NCBI RefSeq assembly: GCF_002775205.1
Contig: NC_036456.1
Coordinates: 22,626,968 to 22,690,967 of the forward strand
DNA: 64,000 bases
From: Xiphophorus maculatus
Lineage: Eukaryota > Chordata > Actinopteri > Cyprinodontiformes > Poeciliidae
Direction of reading: 5' to 3'
Below, piece after piece: positions 1-10,914 of this stretch. The notes below the pieces were generated by a model. That model saw only the letters and a list, made by a program, of their open reading frames with translations. It made no database searches and had not been told where the DNA came from. A program made the position numbers and the translations under genes. Position 1 is the stretch's first letter; the number at the start of each line of letters is the position of its first letter.

Positions 1-2160
1 GTTCTTTATCTTGCAGTTTGATTGTTTGTTTCCACCATGTGCTTTGAACTTCTTAAGTGCCCGTATTGTTTTTATACATTTCATCAAGTTGTCTGAATCA
101 AACTGCGATTTCCTCGCCTGTTGTGGTTGGAATAATTGTGCAGTCTTATTTATTTTTATTTATTTAATTTTGAAAATAAAGTTGTCTTAAAGGAATAACA
201 CAAAAGTTAACCAGTTTGAAAACCATTGCACCTCATGGTTAACTAGCTAGCTAAAACTAGCTTCTACCATGCTAGTTTTAGCTATTTTGGTTAAAACTAG
301 CTAGCTAACTAACATGGCAAACCAGCTAAAACTAGTTAGCTAGCTAATACTAGCTAGTTAACCATGGGTTAAACACTTACTACAGCTCACTGGATAGAAT
401 CGATGTTGTCAAGCCTTTAATTACAAGTACAACTCATTCAGTCTCTTTTAAATGCTAACTAGCTTGCGGCTCTTCAGTCCACTCACGCTAGATTTACTGT
501 AACCATCCAACAATTGCATGTTTGTCAGAATAAATAGATTAAAATTAGAGTTCTCATCAATCTGTTGTTTCTTTTTCTATTTTGTGCTGATTGTCAGTTT
601 GTGTAACTGGATTTTCTGATTGTTAGCAAACAAAAGTGCTGCTACGTCTGAGAGGTTTTTTGACTCTCATTGAGCTGGAATGAGTTTTTTTCTTGTCAGT
701 GGAGTTAAAATTAGGTTATTTCCTAATTTAATCCTTGTTTGCTGGATATTCAGCCTTATTATGTGTAAATAATGAATGTGGATAAAATGATTGAATTTCT
801 TTCATGAACTTGGTTTGAAATATCCTATAAAACGAATCAGGTCCGTAACAAAAATACCTTTGATAACGTCATAAAAGTGATTGTTTAGTTTCACAATGAA
901 AGCCCGGACTGTAACCAGCTTCATGTACTGTTATTGCCTGTTCTTACTCTCTGTAACTACTGTCTGTCATGGCTGTTCATGTTTAAGGCCCATATCTGGA
1001 TATTCACACACACTCAACACTGAAATAAAACATTGGTTCCTCTTGTTTTGGTTTATTTTATATATAACATATAATTTCAAGGGACTTTTTAAATTTTTTT
1101 TGCTATTTTCTTCTTTTCTTTGAATACCAAGTGTTTAATATATAACATTAAGATAAAAAGAGATTCAGAACTTGAACAACAAATATCAGTGTTATACATT
1201 TATGCATCTCTTCAGTCCATGTCCATGTGTATGTGGATATTTACTAAGGAGTTCATCCAATGATCACATTTTCTTGCTCTTGATCATTTGCCAACTAGAA
1301 GGCAATCTTCACAGCCTCTCATTCATTTTACTGACCTCCAGAAAAAACGTCTCCTGTTGACAAAGATCCTCTAATATCACCGAGAAAGGTCAAGGTAAAA
1401 AACCCACAAATGAACAACATAGTGTTAACAATGCAAATGTAAACATACTTATTAGTCTTTTGATTTGGTCATTTACATCAAACCAGACTATAAAAAGTGA
1501 TGTTATATTCATTAATATCAGATAACAATACACAAGATTTATTTTCCATTTGCATATTCAAAAGCTACAGCATGCAAACAGCAAAACTTCTCTGTGAAAG
1601 ACCTATTATTCTGCTTTGCATGTTTCATAAACATAAATGTATCTGGAACAAAGAAGATGATGGCCGACCTCTCATTTCAGCTGGGAGTCATTCTCATAGT
1701 CATTAATTATCTCAGTTTACTAAAAGGTCGGATGTTTTCTCACTTCCTGTCATTGACTTCAGGTTGACAGAAAAACTTACCAAACAGACTAGGGTGTTTT
1801 GGGTTTCCAGCAGTGGCTCTGTTTTGGTTTTTTTTTGCACCACTTTCTACTTTCTAAAGAGCAGAAACAGCTTCCTGTGGCAGATATTTTATTTGCCGAT
1901 TCCTTAGTTGTAATATTTTCAAACCAGGTGATGATTGAAAATGTGAAAATCGACACATCAAACGTCTACAACTTCCTAAGACAATGGATCAGCTGGTGAC
2001 TCTTATTAAGGATCATATTTACATTAGGATAAAGTTTTATCATGTCATCAGTGACTGCAACACAGACCTCTGCTATCATTTGAGCATTTCAAGGTTTCAG
2101 AGTTTTACTTTTTGAGATGATCAAAAACAGATCTGGTCCTTACAGATGAAGTGAGACCTA
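1..2160. other. Intergenic, no gene recognised
   Basis: AT-rich sequence. The short open frames here have no recognisable motifs, no splice context and no similarity to the neighbouring receptor family. The only structured element I see is the CTAG-rich palindrome at 234 to 366, listed separately. The right edge abuts the stop codon of GPCR-1, so its 3' UTR must lie within about the last few hundred bases, but I could not choose a poly(A) signal. Confidence 0.6.
234..366. repeat. CTAG-rich imperfect palindrome (hairpin-forming)
   Basis: The block opens with CATGGTTAACTAGCTAG and closes with CTAGTTAACCATG, which are reverse complements. Its interior is built from many copies of GCTAGCTAAAACTAG-like words in both orientations. 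It could fold into one long cruciform of about 130 bp. No transposase or clear target duplication is visible, so MITE and simple-sequence expansion are both possible. Confidence 0.6.
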
Positions 2161-3042
2161 CTATTTTGTGCTGCAGCATAATCTCCTGGCTTTGTATAGG
2201 TAAAGGAGAAGTGACACCAAAGAGCAAGGCAGACCAAGCCAGTTGATGCCTACCATCACCAAACACTCAACACTCCGGCTCACCAGAGCGGACCTGTTCA
2301 AAGAGTGGCAAGCAAGGAGGCTGACGAACCAGAGCCACACCACACTGGAGATGACTGTGATGGTGCAGAAAGCTCTGCGCCTTGAATGGTCCATTCTGTC
2401 TCTGTCCCCGCCCCCTTCTCTTGGTCCTGGACGAATCAGAATGCAGAGAACCGAGACGCTGCAGAACGTTATGACCGGGATGGAGAGAGCAAAAAAGCAG
2501 AAAACAATAATGGCTGAATGGTGTGATAGTAAACTTGTAAGCATGGTTGTCAATCCAAAGCAGAGCAGCCATGTGCATCCGATGCTAATGTTTCTGATTC
2601 TGATCCCACGGTAGCTTTTCAGTCTACGGTAGGTGAGGGGATGAACTACGGCCAAGTATCGATCTACACATGTTAGCAGGTTAAAGATCAACTCACCATA
2701 GAATGGTATGTAACAAAAGTACATTCCTACTGTCAGGATCAGTGCGTGATTTGTATGTAAGCCAGCAGTAAAGAAGAAACACCCAAAGACCCAGATGAGC
2801 TCCATGGCAGCCAGGTGGTAGCTGAAGATGTCAGAGTGGCTCGCTGCTTTCAAGGAATGCTTCTGCCGCCATTTTTGGTGACCGTGGTAGAGGACGAAGG
2901 AGGACAGAGGAAGGAGGAGGAGGACTTTAATCAGATTGTAGCCTGTAGAGATGAAGCTGTGGAGCTCATAGCCAGTGCAGCGGTAGACCTCATTGGTATA
3001 CCAGGAGACCGATGTGTTACCCAACATGTCTGCCACTTTCAT
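2161..3042 (-). CDS. GPCR-1: rhodopsin-like 7TM receptor, teleost-expanded family
   Basis: Single coding exon, 293 aa. N-glycosylation site N9-T-S and an N-terminal Cys (C22) precede TM1. The TM3 end reads CVDRYLAVVHP, so the DRY box is intact here. ICL1 is HQKWRQKHSLKAASHSD. TM4 has a Trp. ICL3 is short and carries RPGPREGGG followed by a basic SRRRAF. A Cys lies in ECL3 (VECLVM), TM7 ends SLLLYLYK, and the tail has a Cys pair (RRLCCSTK) that could be palmitoylated. A splice acceptor (CTCATCAG) lies 10 nt upstream of the ATG, which sets the start; a second in-frame ATG at codon 6 is an alternative. It is predicted to be a plasma-membrane receptor coupling to G proteins. The ligand and formal family name are unknown to me. 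Confidence 0.88.
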   Translation of the reverse strand: MKVADMLGNTSVSWYTNEVYRCTGYELHSFISTGYNLIKVLLLLPLSSFVLYHGHQKWRQKHSLKAASHSDIFSYHLAAMELIWVFGCFFFTAGLHTNHALILTVGMYFCYIPFYGELIFNLLTCVDRYLAVVHPLTYRRLKSYRGIRIRNISIGCTWLLCFGLTTMLTSLLSHHSAIIVFCFFALSIPVITFCSVSVLCILIRPGPREGGGDRDRMDHSRRRAFCTITVISSVVWLWFVSLLACHSLNRSALVSRSVECLVMVGINWLGLPCSLVSLLLYLYKARRLCCSTK

Positions 3043-3237
3043 CCGATCAGACCTGATGAGAAACCACTGGGGGGAAAATCAGGACAGAGAAAGTAAAACA
3101 TCTTCACCATAAAACACAACTTTTACAGGTGATACTGTTAATTGGCAAACCCTAACATCATTATCAAGTCAAAGGTTTGGTTCAGAAAAGTATTAATTAG
3201 CAGGTTTTACCTGAAAATGCCCAAGTTCAACACTCAC

Positions 3238-3330
3238 CTAGTTGGGGGTATTCAGTTCTTTTGAATCTTCGTTGATGCCTGAACTTTGCTCCCAGACAGC
3301 AGCAATGCTTCTGGTTCTGTTAGGGTGGAA
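3238..3330 (-). other. Probable non-coding first exon of GPCR-1 (5' UTR)
   Basis: On the minus strand the sequence ends ACTAG followed by GTGAGTG, a good splice donor. The donor lies about 185 nt upstream of the acceptor that precedes the GPCR-1 start codon. The 5' (right) boundary is a guess. It fits the two-exon layout seen across the cluster. Confidence 0.45.
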
Positions 3331-6235
3331 ATGATGCTTATGTTTCACAGTCAGAGCTTTGCATGATGCAAAACAAATAAAGGATTTATTTTGCAATCTA
3401 TCACTTCAAATCCCCAACAGCTAATTTTATTTTATTAGTTTTATGGACATAAATCAGACTGTATGGTAGAGCAGGGTGGAGCTGAACATGTGATTGTTTG
3501 AATCACTGCTACCAATAAAACCGACTCTTGAAAGGGACTAAACATTAAAAATGTGTGAAATTCAGCTTTGTAAAAATAAAGAAATAACATTTAATCCATA
3601 ATTTTAATCTCACTCTGGTTCTCCTTTGAGTGATTTAATGATGCATTCACACCAGCCTTCTTTAGTCAGCATTAATCAAACTAAAGTTTGCTTGCCTTGA
3701 AAGTCTGCTTTGTTTGGGGAGATCTGGATACGGACCAAACAAACCACTTTTGGTCCAACTGAAGACTTCGGTCTCAATCCTTGTGTGGTTTGAATGCATA
3801 TATGGATTAAAATGGTCAGAGACTGCAGCACAGGGCATTCTGGGTAAACTAGCGGGAGAAATGGTTGGTGATCTTTTACCAAAGACAAAAGAGAATTCCT
3901 ACACGGCTAAAATCTGACGCCCCTCCATGTATTTTTAGATTTCAAGAAGAAGGAAGTTGCGTTCAGTGTTTTCTTCAAAGTCTTTGGTCTTGTTTACTTC
4001 AGTAGTCCTTGGTGCAGCGCCCCCACAGGCGAGGAGGGGAACAGGTTGATCAATAAGTTTGGACCATTTGACATTGCAGTGTGAAATGTAACAAATGTTG
4101 TACTTTTGGTCCCAAATCAAACCGAGTCTACCAGACCACCAGGTGGAAAAACAACCGTAAAGTAAAAGTTTTGGGCCTAAATCTGTTTCAGATGTTGCCT
4201 TTTGACTTAAACACATCATTCTGGAAAGCCCTGCAATGATCCACTCTGGAAAACGTCTTGGGTCAAAGTTCATCAGTGGAGATCTTAAAGACTCATTGGC
4301 AGTTATCTCAAACTCTTGACATCTGTTGTTTCTGCTAAGTAGTTATAATGTTTATTCAAGTTATTTTATCTAATAACTTGTTAAAGTTATTAGATAAAAT
4401 ATTAAATTAGTTTGATTATCTGTTCAGGACGTGCACAACTGGAGTTGATTGGATTTCGAGAGTCGAAGCTAACTCATTAATAAAAAGAAGAACATTCTGT
4501 ATATCAAATACATAAATATAATAAGCATATAATAAATGTAGAGATCAGTGGGTCATTCTTTCATTTTTATGTTGTTTCTTCAGCTGAAACACACAATAAA
4601 AACATTATGGAAATACAGATAATTATTTTACATTTGCATGAACATAAGTGACTTCACTTATGGAAAACAACTTATTACTTTAGTTTTGCATTATTCATCA
4701 ACAGCTGGCACAGGCATGGACATGATGGCTAACCTGTCAGTTCAGGTTCCACTACCTCAGCATGGCAGGAGACAAAACACAATTTCTAATAGGACAGAGA
4801 AACACTTTTATATGTGGCTCAGAGTTTGCATAAAGCCTTTTTCTACATTTTAGATCAAACTTACATCTCACAATCGGCCTTTAAGCCTGAACTACTGACC
4901 ATATGAGTCACAAAGACTCAGTGGAAAAGAAAGACTCACCGTCTAATCAGGAAAATCTGAGGATTTCCACCAAGTCCAAACAAAATCCAATATGGCCGCC
5001 AAACACAAAAACAGAGATGAGAAAGTAGCAAAAACACAGATTTTTACAGTTTGTTGCTAACATCACATTTGCCTTTAGTTGATGGTTTCTTCACTTGGCC
5101 CCACAATTATCTGATCCCCTGACTTTCTATCTTGTAAACTGAAAACAGATGAAGTTGGTTCGACAATTTCTAAAACCAGGTTCCAAGTAAATAAATGTAC
5201 AGAAGAATTACATTTTGCTTTACTGATCACTCTTTTTGGAGAAACTTATATACAATATTCTTGCAACCAAAACAAACTAAAAAACAACATAAAACCCACC
5301 AGGAACCCAACAACACCCAAACATTTCAGTAAAAACAAGCGACCACAACAACCGCAACCCGACAACGGAGCAAATCTGGCTTCTTAACACAGGTGGTTGA
5401 TTCAGTTTCACTCCGGAGTTTATTTGTAGGCTGAGACTTACAATTTTACAAAATTGTTAGTTGCAGTACAAATGGTTTCTCATTTCTAAACCCCATTTCT
5501 GAATGAATTTTAATTTTGGAGTAAATAGAACCACAAACATCCTGCAACTTTTACTGAAAGTCAATTTTGGTGTCGGAGTTTCTGTGTCTTGCTTTCAACT
5601 TGACACTTAAAGATAATTGATTGACAAATAATACATTGTTTTTTTAAGTATATTTTCTTTTTGAATTATTTGAGTTATGAAATTTCTTGAATCAGTTCTG
5701 TGTATTATAATCTTAGCAAATAAGTACAACTCTGCACCATGGAAAATAAGCTTTTAGCTAATCTAATCCTCATATCTAGTGCAGATTGGTCAGCTAGACA
5801 GATTATCTGCTTATAGCAAATGAAGGTTATTGAAATAAATACATGTTCCTTTGTGACTTCATAAAAAAATATGAGTTCAAAGTTTTCTCTACTTTCTTGT
5901 CTGTTTTCGCTTGATATCCTTCAGCTGCTAGTTTTCTAGACGTGTATAAAAGAGTCTAAAGATTCACGGTTGTATCACCAGCGTCCAGCAACTTTTAGAT
6001 ATTATTTAGCTTCATTACACCAGAATGTAATGATCAGGTCATTGGTGAAGCTCTGTTAAGGTTGATGTCGAGCTGAGGAAATAATTCAACCTTTAGGTTC
6101 AGGTACAGCAAATAATATGAGCTGCTTGGATGATTAGGAGAAGCTGGATCCATCCCTTCTTGGGTGGAGCATCTCTTATTTTATAAGTTCTTTACCTCTG
6201 TAATGTTTGAGTTTAGTCAATCAATCAGAAAATAC
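3331..6235. other. Intergenic between GPCR-1 and GPCR-2
   Basis: No gene recognised. Roughly 3640 to 4180 looks like a degraded palindromic interspersed repeat: TCACACCAG-type sequence on the left is mirrored by CATTGCAGTGTGAAATG on the right. Its short open frames have no domain signature. A perfect hairpin at 4363 to 4400 is listed separately. The remainder is AT-rich unique-looking sequence. Confidence 0.5.
4363..4400. repeat. Perfect 15-bp inverted repeat with 8-nt loop
   Basis: ATTTTATCTAATAAC at 4363 to 4377 is exactly complementary to GTTATTAGATAAAAT at 4386 to 4400, with TTGTTAAA between. It lies in intergenic DNA. It is too short for a typical miRNA precursor and is more likely a transposon scar or a chance AT palindrome. 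Confidence 0.7.
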
Positions 6236-7162
6236 TCATTGAAACGTTTGCGTACATCGAGGTAGTTTTCCTGCTCTCTGCAGATACAGAATGGGTAACA
6301 CCAGATTGCATGGCAAACTGACCCAGGGAACAAATGCTGCCATCAGACATTTGTCCTCAAGATGCAGTAGTGGTACAGCGTAGAGAACATTACTGACCAA
6401 AACCCACACCAAGGTCAACAAAACAGTACTCATAATGGTTAGGATGGTGCAGAAAGCCCTCCTCTTGGTTTGATCAGTGTGCTTCCTGTCACATGCTGCC
6501 TGGCCTGGAGGTGGACGTTTCAGAGCCCAGAGGACAGAAACACAGCAGAAAAACATCACTATGAAGGAGAAGGACAAATGAGAAACAAAGACCATCATAT
6601 TGAGAAAATCACCCATAGAATGAGTTGAAACCACCCAGACAAGCAAGAGCAGCCAAGTGAAACCGATGACGGTGCTGCGGATCCGGCTGCCAGTCTCATT
6701 CTTCAGACCCAGGTACGTGACAGGATGAACAACCGCCAGGTAGCGCTCGATACAGGTCAGCGTGTGAAAGAACAACTTCACATACCAGCACACATAAAAG
6801 ATAAAAAATCCAATTTCTACTACTTCAAAGACAGCGGTGTACATGCCAGCTACGTCAAGGCCGCACGCCACGACTTCAATCAGTGCCATGGCGACCATGT
6901 TGTAGGTGAAGAGGTCAGACTGTCTTCTTGATGGTGCAGATGGTGGAGAACAGCATTTTCTGCACTGTTGAAAGCCCAAATGAAGGACGATGAAGTAAAG
7001 CGGGCCGATGAGGAGGACATTGGTGGCGAACAAGGATGATATCATGTGTCTAACAGCTGTGAAATTATAGCATCTGCCAAAAACATGCGGATCAGAGACA
7101 TTGGATGAAGCAAAATTAATGTGAAGTTTGAGATTTCCAATGGCAGAAGATTTGAGGGACAT
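6236..7162 (-). CDS. GPCR-2: divergent member of the 7TM receptor family
   Basis: Single coding exon, 308 aa, one of the longest members. Two N-glycosylation sites (N21-V-S, N33-F-T) flank the N-terminal Cys (C31). ICL1 is extended and Cys/Pro-rich (QQCRKCCSPPSAPSRRQSD), unlike any paralog. TM2 reads YNMVAMALIEV, so the family's acidic residue is displaced. TM3 ends CIERYLAVVHP. ICL3 contains RPPPGQAA and DQTKRRAF. The ECL3 Cys (DKCLMA) and the TM7 end (LPILYLQRAGKL) are conserved. The start is the first ATG, 18 nt after a CCTCAG splice acceptor. With its altered ICL1 and TM2 it is the most divergent minus-strand member; function and ligand are unknown. Confidence 0.87.
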   Translation of the reverse strand: MSLKSSAIGNLKLHINFASSNVSDPHVFGRCYNFTAVRHMISSLFATNVLLIGPLYFIVLHLGFQQCRKCCSPPSAPSRRQSDLFTYNMVAMALIEVVACGLDVAGMYTAVFEVVEIGFFIFYVCWYVKLFFHTLTCIERYLAVVHPVTYLGLKNETGSRIRSTVIGFTWLLLLVWVVSTHSMGDFLNMMVFVSHLSFSFIVMFFCCVSVLWALKRPPPGQAACDRKHTDQTKRRAFCTILTIMSTVLLTLVWVLVSNVLYAVPLLHLEDKCLMAAFVPWVSLPCNLVLPILYLQRAGKLPRCTQTFQ

Positions 7163-7818
7163 AATTGTTCACTTAGATACCTGAGGGAGCAGCAAGAAAG
7201 ACACAATTAAAGCAAAAGATGAGAAATTCTGACATTTCTAATGACAAAAAAAAACCAGAAAAAGGTTAACTTTTTCAACTTATAGTTTATGAAGAAATCA
7301 TGTTTTTTGGTTCCTTGAGCTAAAAAGTTAACCTTTGATTGACTAAGATCTAAATTCAATCATTATCTAATAAACTTAAATTATTTCTAGTCTCATAGTT
7401 TCACATTTTTGACAAAAAAAGACTTAAATGTTGGTAGATGACATTAACAATTAGAAAAATAAGTGAGACAACATGTAACATCAGCAAACCACAATTCAGT
7501 GTGAACTTGTTTTTCTTCTCACTAAATTTATTTTCGGACTTGTTTTATGCCTGAATAATTATTTAGTTAGTTAGATGGTGAAATATATGATCTGACCTCA
7601 TTTTAATAAAATAATTTTTGATTTACTTTGAAATAATGCTGAATTTTTAGTTTGTACATATAAATGAAAAGAAAAATGAAAAAAGAATAAAAAAAATCAG
7701 ATAAAGTAAAAGTGAAAATAGTTTGAGTAACAACAAACCACAGCATACATAAAAGATGCCTTTTAAATGCTGTGCTCACAAAGATGCGACATAAACCAGG
7801 TAAATATATTTAACTCAC

Positions 7819-7890
7819 CTGTGCAGAGCTGTTCTCTGTTTGTCTGGAACTGAAAGCCTGCAGGGCTCCAGTTTTAACGCTGGTGCGTCT
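7819..7890 (-). other. Probable non-coding first exon of GPCR-2
   Basis: On the minus strand CTGCACAG is followed by GTGAGTTA, a strong donor, about 640 nt upstream of the GPCR-2 acceptor. A TATA-like TTTAAAGA lies just upstream (near 7890), giving a plausible core promoter. The 5' boundary is approximate. Confidence 0.5.
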
Positions 7891-9827
7891 TTAAAGCCCA
7901 GATAGGAGCTGGACTTCAGGGTCTTTAACAGTCAAAACAGATTCACAGTCTCTGATTGCTTCACGGTTAATTTCTCCAGGCAAATATTTGTTTCCTAAAA
8001 TAATACAGGACCAGATGAGGACATTATGTTTCACCCTGTAGCTCACACTCATTTATTTAGAACATGTATTTTCTCTGTGCTGCATTCATGAACATTGTTG
8101 TGAAGACGACACAACAAAAACACCAATCAGCCACTTAACTCAAAATTACGTCAGTCGATGAACTTTACATTGCATCACCAATTGATTTGATTATTGGTTT
8201 TCAGATTCATCCATGATTTAGTATGAGCATCATGTCTTCTGTGTGATGTGTTTTTTCCTGTTCCTTCGCTGATTTTGACTTGAAAACAACAGTGACAACA
8301 AACATTAACATTTCATGAAACATTAGTTTTACAAGTTACTCATTTAAGTAATAATAATTAATACAATTTAAAATTTATTTAGAAAAATGTTTGTGTAGTC
8401 ACTAAGAAGGCTGAACTTTACTGAGTCAGCCGTATTATTTCCTGTCTGTTTCAAGCCATCGACTCCAAACGTTTCTGTGTTTCTGTTGGATGTGTCTCTG
8501 TGGTAAAAATGTTTGTCACATGAAACATTTTGCATGATGCAAATCAAATAATGACTTTTTAAAAATGTTATCTAACAACTCACATTATTTATTTAATAAA
8601 ATAAAAAAAAACTTTCAATATAAATCAAACAGAACCAGAAACAAACTATTAAATCAATGTCACCTCTAAAACGCGCTTTACTAAAACTTTACTATTTTAA
8701 AAACAGCTGACTGAAATAAAAGTGAATCGATTGGACTTTCTTCAACGTTATTACTTGCTGCTATTTCTTGCAAATGTTTGTGGCAAGAATGTAGACACAG
8801 CTCTTGCTTTGTCATTCTGAACTTTGTTTGAAATGTTGTTGTTAAAGGTCACAGATGTGAAACTAGACATGAACCAGACTGTATCGTATTTTTATATCCG
8901 CTGATGGAAAGTTTCTGCAGAGAAGTGTGAGTTGTGCACGTTACTGGGGTTATAAATTTATGTGCTTGTTTCTTCATTCTGGTTTTTCTCTGAGAATCTC
9001 AACGGCCTTTTCTTTGACCCTTGAATAAAACATCTCAAAGACAATCATTCTCTGAATGACTGATTCAGTGTTTCTACCTTTTAATAAGAGAACTTTTAAT
9101 ACATAGTCAATAAATTTTCACTGTGCTGATACAGATGTGTGATTTATAAAATTTTGACAACAAACTGATACTGTCATGAAGTGCGGTTGGTGAAGGGGTG
9201 AGGCAGAGGCAGCGGACCCAGGTATGATGAATGATGATGATTTAATGAAGAAAACCAGTCCAAACAACGAGTAGCAGGCACACGGAAACACTGAGGACGA
9301 CTAGACTGGACATTGACGAGGACCCGACAAGGAACAAAGAACACAGGTGGAGTTAAATACACAGGGGGTAATCACAGAACGAGACACACCTGGGAACAAT
9401 CAAGGGGAGGACAGGACAACGAAGAGACTTACGGACACAGAAACTCAAAATAAACATAGAAAAACACAGATCCTGACAGATACATTATATTTTCACAGTT
9501 TGATCTGTAAATATATATAATCAAACAAAAAACTGAACCTCTAGTATTTTTTTTTTAATTCAGCAGTGAATTTTGTTTTGAAACAAACTTTTAAATAGTT
9601 TAATCATCAACATTTTACCAAACTAAAGCAATTTATTCCTGCAGTGCTGAACATGTCATTCTGGACTGTTTTTTGTCTTTTAGATATTTTTGCATATGTA
9701 GGATTTTCAACATAAAATCATGTTGGTGTGCATACAAGTCAGCCAATAAAATATTTATTTGTGTATCACAAAAAGACCAAAGGAAAAAAAAAAACCATCT
9801 GTAATCTGTAAAAACAGTTACCCCATC
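7891..9827. other. Intergenic between GPCR-2 and GPCR-3
   Basis: No gene recognised. The segment is AT-rich and contains the solo LTR at 9172 to 9478. The last few hundred bases before 9828 should include the 3' UTR of GPCR-3. Confidence 0.55.
9172..9478 (-). mobile_element. Solo LTR (307 bp) with 5-bp target-site duplication
   Basis: The element has TG...CA ends with short inverted termini (TGTCA and TGACA). GATAC occurs immediately on both sides (9167 to 9171 and 9479 to 9483), a 5-bp target duplication typical of LTR-retrotransposon or retrovirus integrase. Read on the minus strand it has a TATTTAA box in the middle and ATTAAA near the 3' end, in the U3-R-U5 order. No internal gag/pol sequence adjoins it, so it is a solo LTR left by LTR-LTR recombination. 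The superfamily is not determinable. Confidence 0.8.
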
Positions 9828-10661
9828 TTACTGTTGATCATTAAAGTTGCATGCTAGTTTTCCTTCTTTATGGAGAAACAACAGTGGTAATACCAAACTG
9901 CTACACAGATTAAAGCCATTCAAAGCCATATCTACTAAACATTGGGCGGTGGAAGCAAACAGAAGTGATTTTCCCTCAATAACCCGTAGCAGAAGGAAAA
10001 CAAACCACAAACACTGTATGCTCCACAGACAAATGATGGTGTGAAAAGCTCTGCGCTTCGATGGGTCAATTTGGTCGCGTTTTTCAAGGCCAGGCGTTGG
10101 GCGAATCAGAGCACACAGAGCATAGAAGCTACAGAAAGACGTGGAAAGAATGGAGATGATCAAAATGCACAGCAAAGGCACAGAGTTATACTCAGAGTGA
10201 ACGGCTAAATTTATAAGCACGAGTCCAAAGCACAGCAGCCACACACCACCAATGCTGAGAACTTTGATCCTGAATCCACGAGCGCTTTTTAGATTATGGT
10301 AGATGATGGGGTGAACTACAGCCAGGTACCGTTCCACGCATGTCAGAACATGAAAGAAGATCTCTCCATAGAAAGCAACAAGAATTGCACAGTTTCCTAA
10401 TGATGTAAATACGGGACACTCGTGACAAATGAAGCAGAAGAACCCAAAGACCCAGAAGAGCTCCATGGCAGCAAGATGGAACGTGAACAAGTCGGAGTGG
10501 CTCCGGAAAAAGCGCTGCTGCCGCCATCGCCTGACGCCCAGGTAGAGAACGCAGGTGCAGAGAGGAAGGAGGATGACGACCTTGATCACACTGTTCCCCA
10601 AAACGATGAAATCACATGTGGAGAGCTGGACGTCACTGATGGTGTTTGTGGAATTGAACAT
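9828..10661 (-). CDS. GPCR-3: 7TM receptor family member
   Basis: Single coding exon, 277 aa from MFNSTN. The longer open frame upstream starts at a non-ATG codon and crosses a TTTGCAG splice acceptor located 5 nt before the chosen ATG. N3-S-T is a glycosylation site and C16 is the N-terminal Cys. ICL1 (RRWRQQRFFRSHSDLF) is slightly shorter than in paralogs. TM2 has LAAMELFWVFG with Glu at the usual Asp position. TM3 ends CVERYLAVVHP. ICL3 has RPTPGLEKRDQIDPSKRRAF. The ECL3 Cys is in AQCLVD. TM7 ends LPLLFLHKEGKL, with Phe for Tyr. Other Cys residues near TM3 do not fall at the canonical disulfide position. Confidence 0.88.
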   Translation of the reverse strand: MFNSTNTISDVQLSTCDFIVLGNSVIKVVILLPLCTCVLYLGVRRWRQQRFFRSHSDLFTFHLAAMELFWVFGFFCFICHECPVFTSLGNCAILVAFYGEIFFHVLTCVERYLAVVHPIIYHNLKSARGFRIKVLSIGGVWLLCFGLVLINLAVHSEYNSVPLLCILIISILSTSFCSFYALCALIRPTPGLEKRDQIDPSKRRAFHTIICLWSIQCLWFVFLLLRVIEGKSLLFASTAQCLVDMALNGFNLCSSLVLPLLFLHKEGKLACNFNDQQ

Positions 10662-10831
10662 ATCTGCTGCAAACAGGCAGAAAAACATCAGCAATCAGTC
10701 AAAGTGAAGGTACAAAAGGCAGAATATTTATTTAAACTCTAACAGAGTGTAACCTTTATTACCTGCTGCCAGAGCATAACGCTACATCAGCCGATTCAAA
10801 GTAAGAAAACACAAAAGAAAGAAAAACATGT

Positions 10832-10862
10832 AGGGTTAGGGTAGGTAACCATAACCCTAACC
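10832..10862. repeat. Telomere-like inverted repeat
   Basis: AGGGTTAGGGT and, after about ten bases, AACCCTAACC form a 9-bp stem of TTAGGG-type units in opposite orientations. It lies just left of an (AT)n tract. It is too short to be an interstitial telomere, and coincidence or repair-templated insertion are both possible. Confidence 0.5.
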
Positions 10863-10876
10863 AAGTTTCTTAGTTT

Positions 10877-10914
10877 TATATATATATATATATATATATA
10901 CTGTATATATATAT
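10877..10914. repeat. (TA)n microsatellite
   Basis: Alternating TA run interrupted once by CTG, about 38 bp. Confidence 0.9.
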
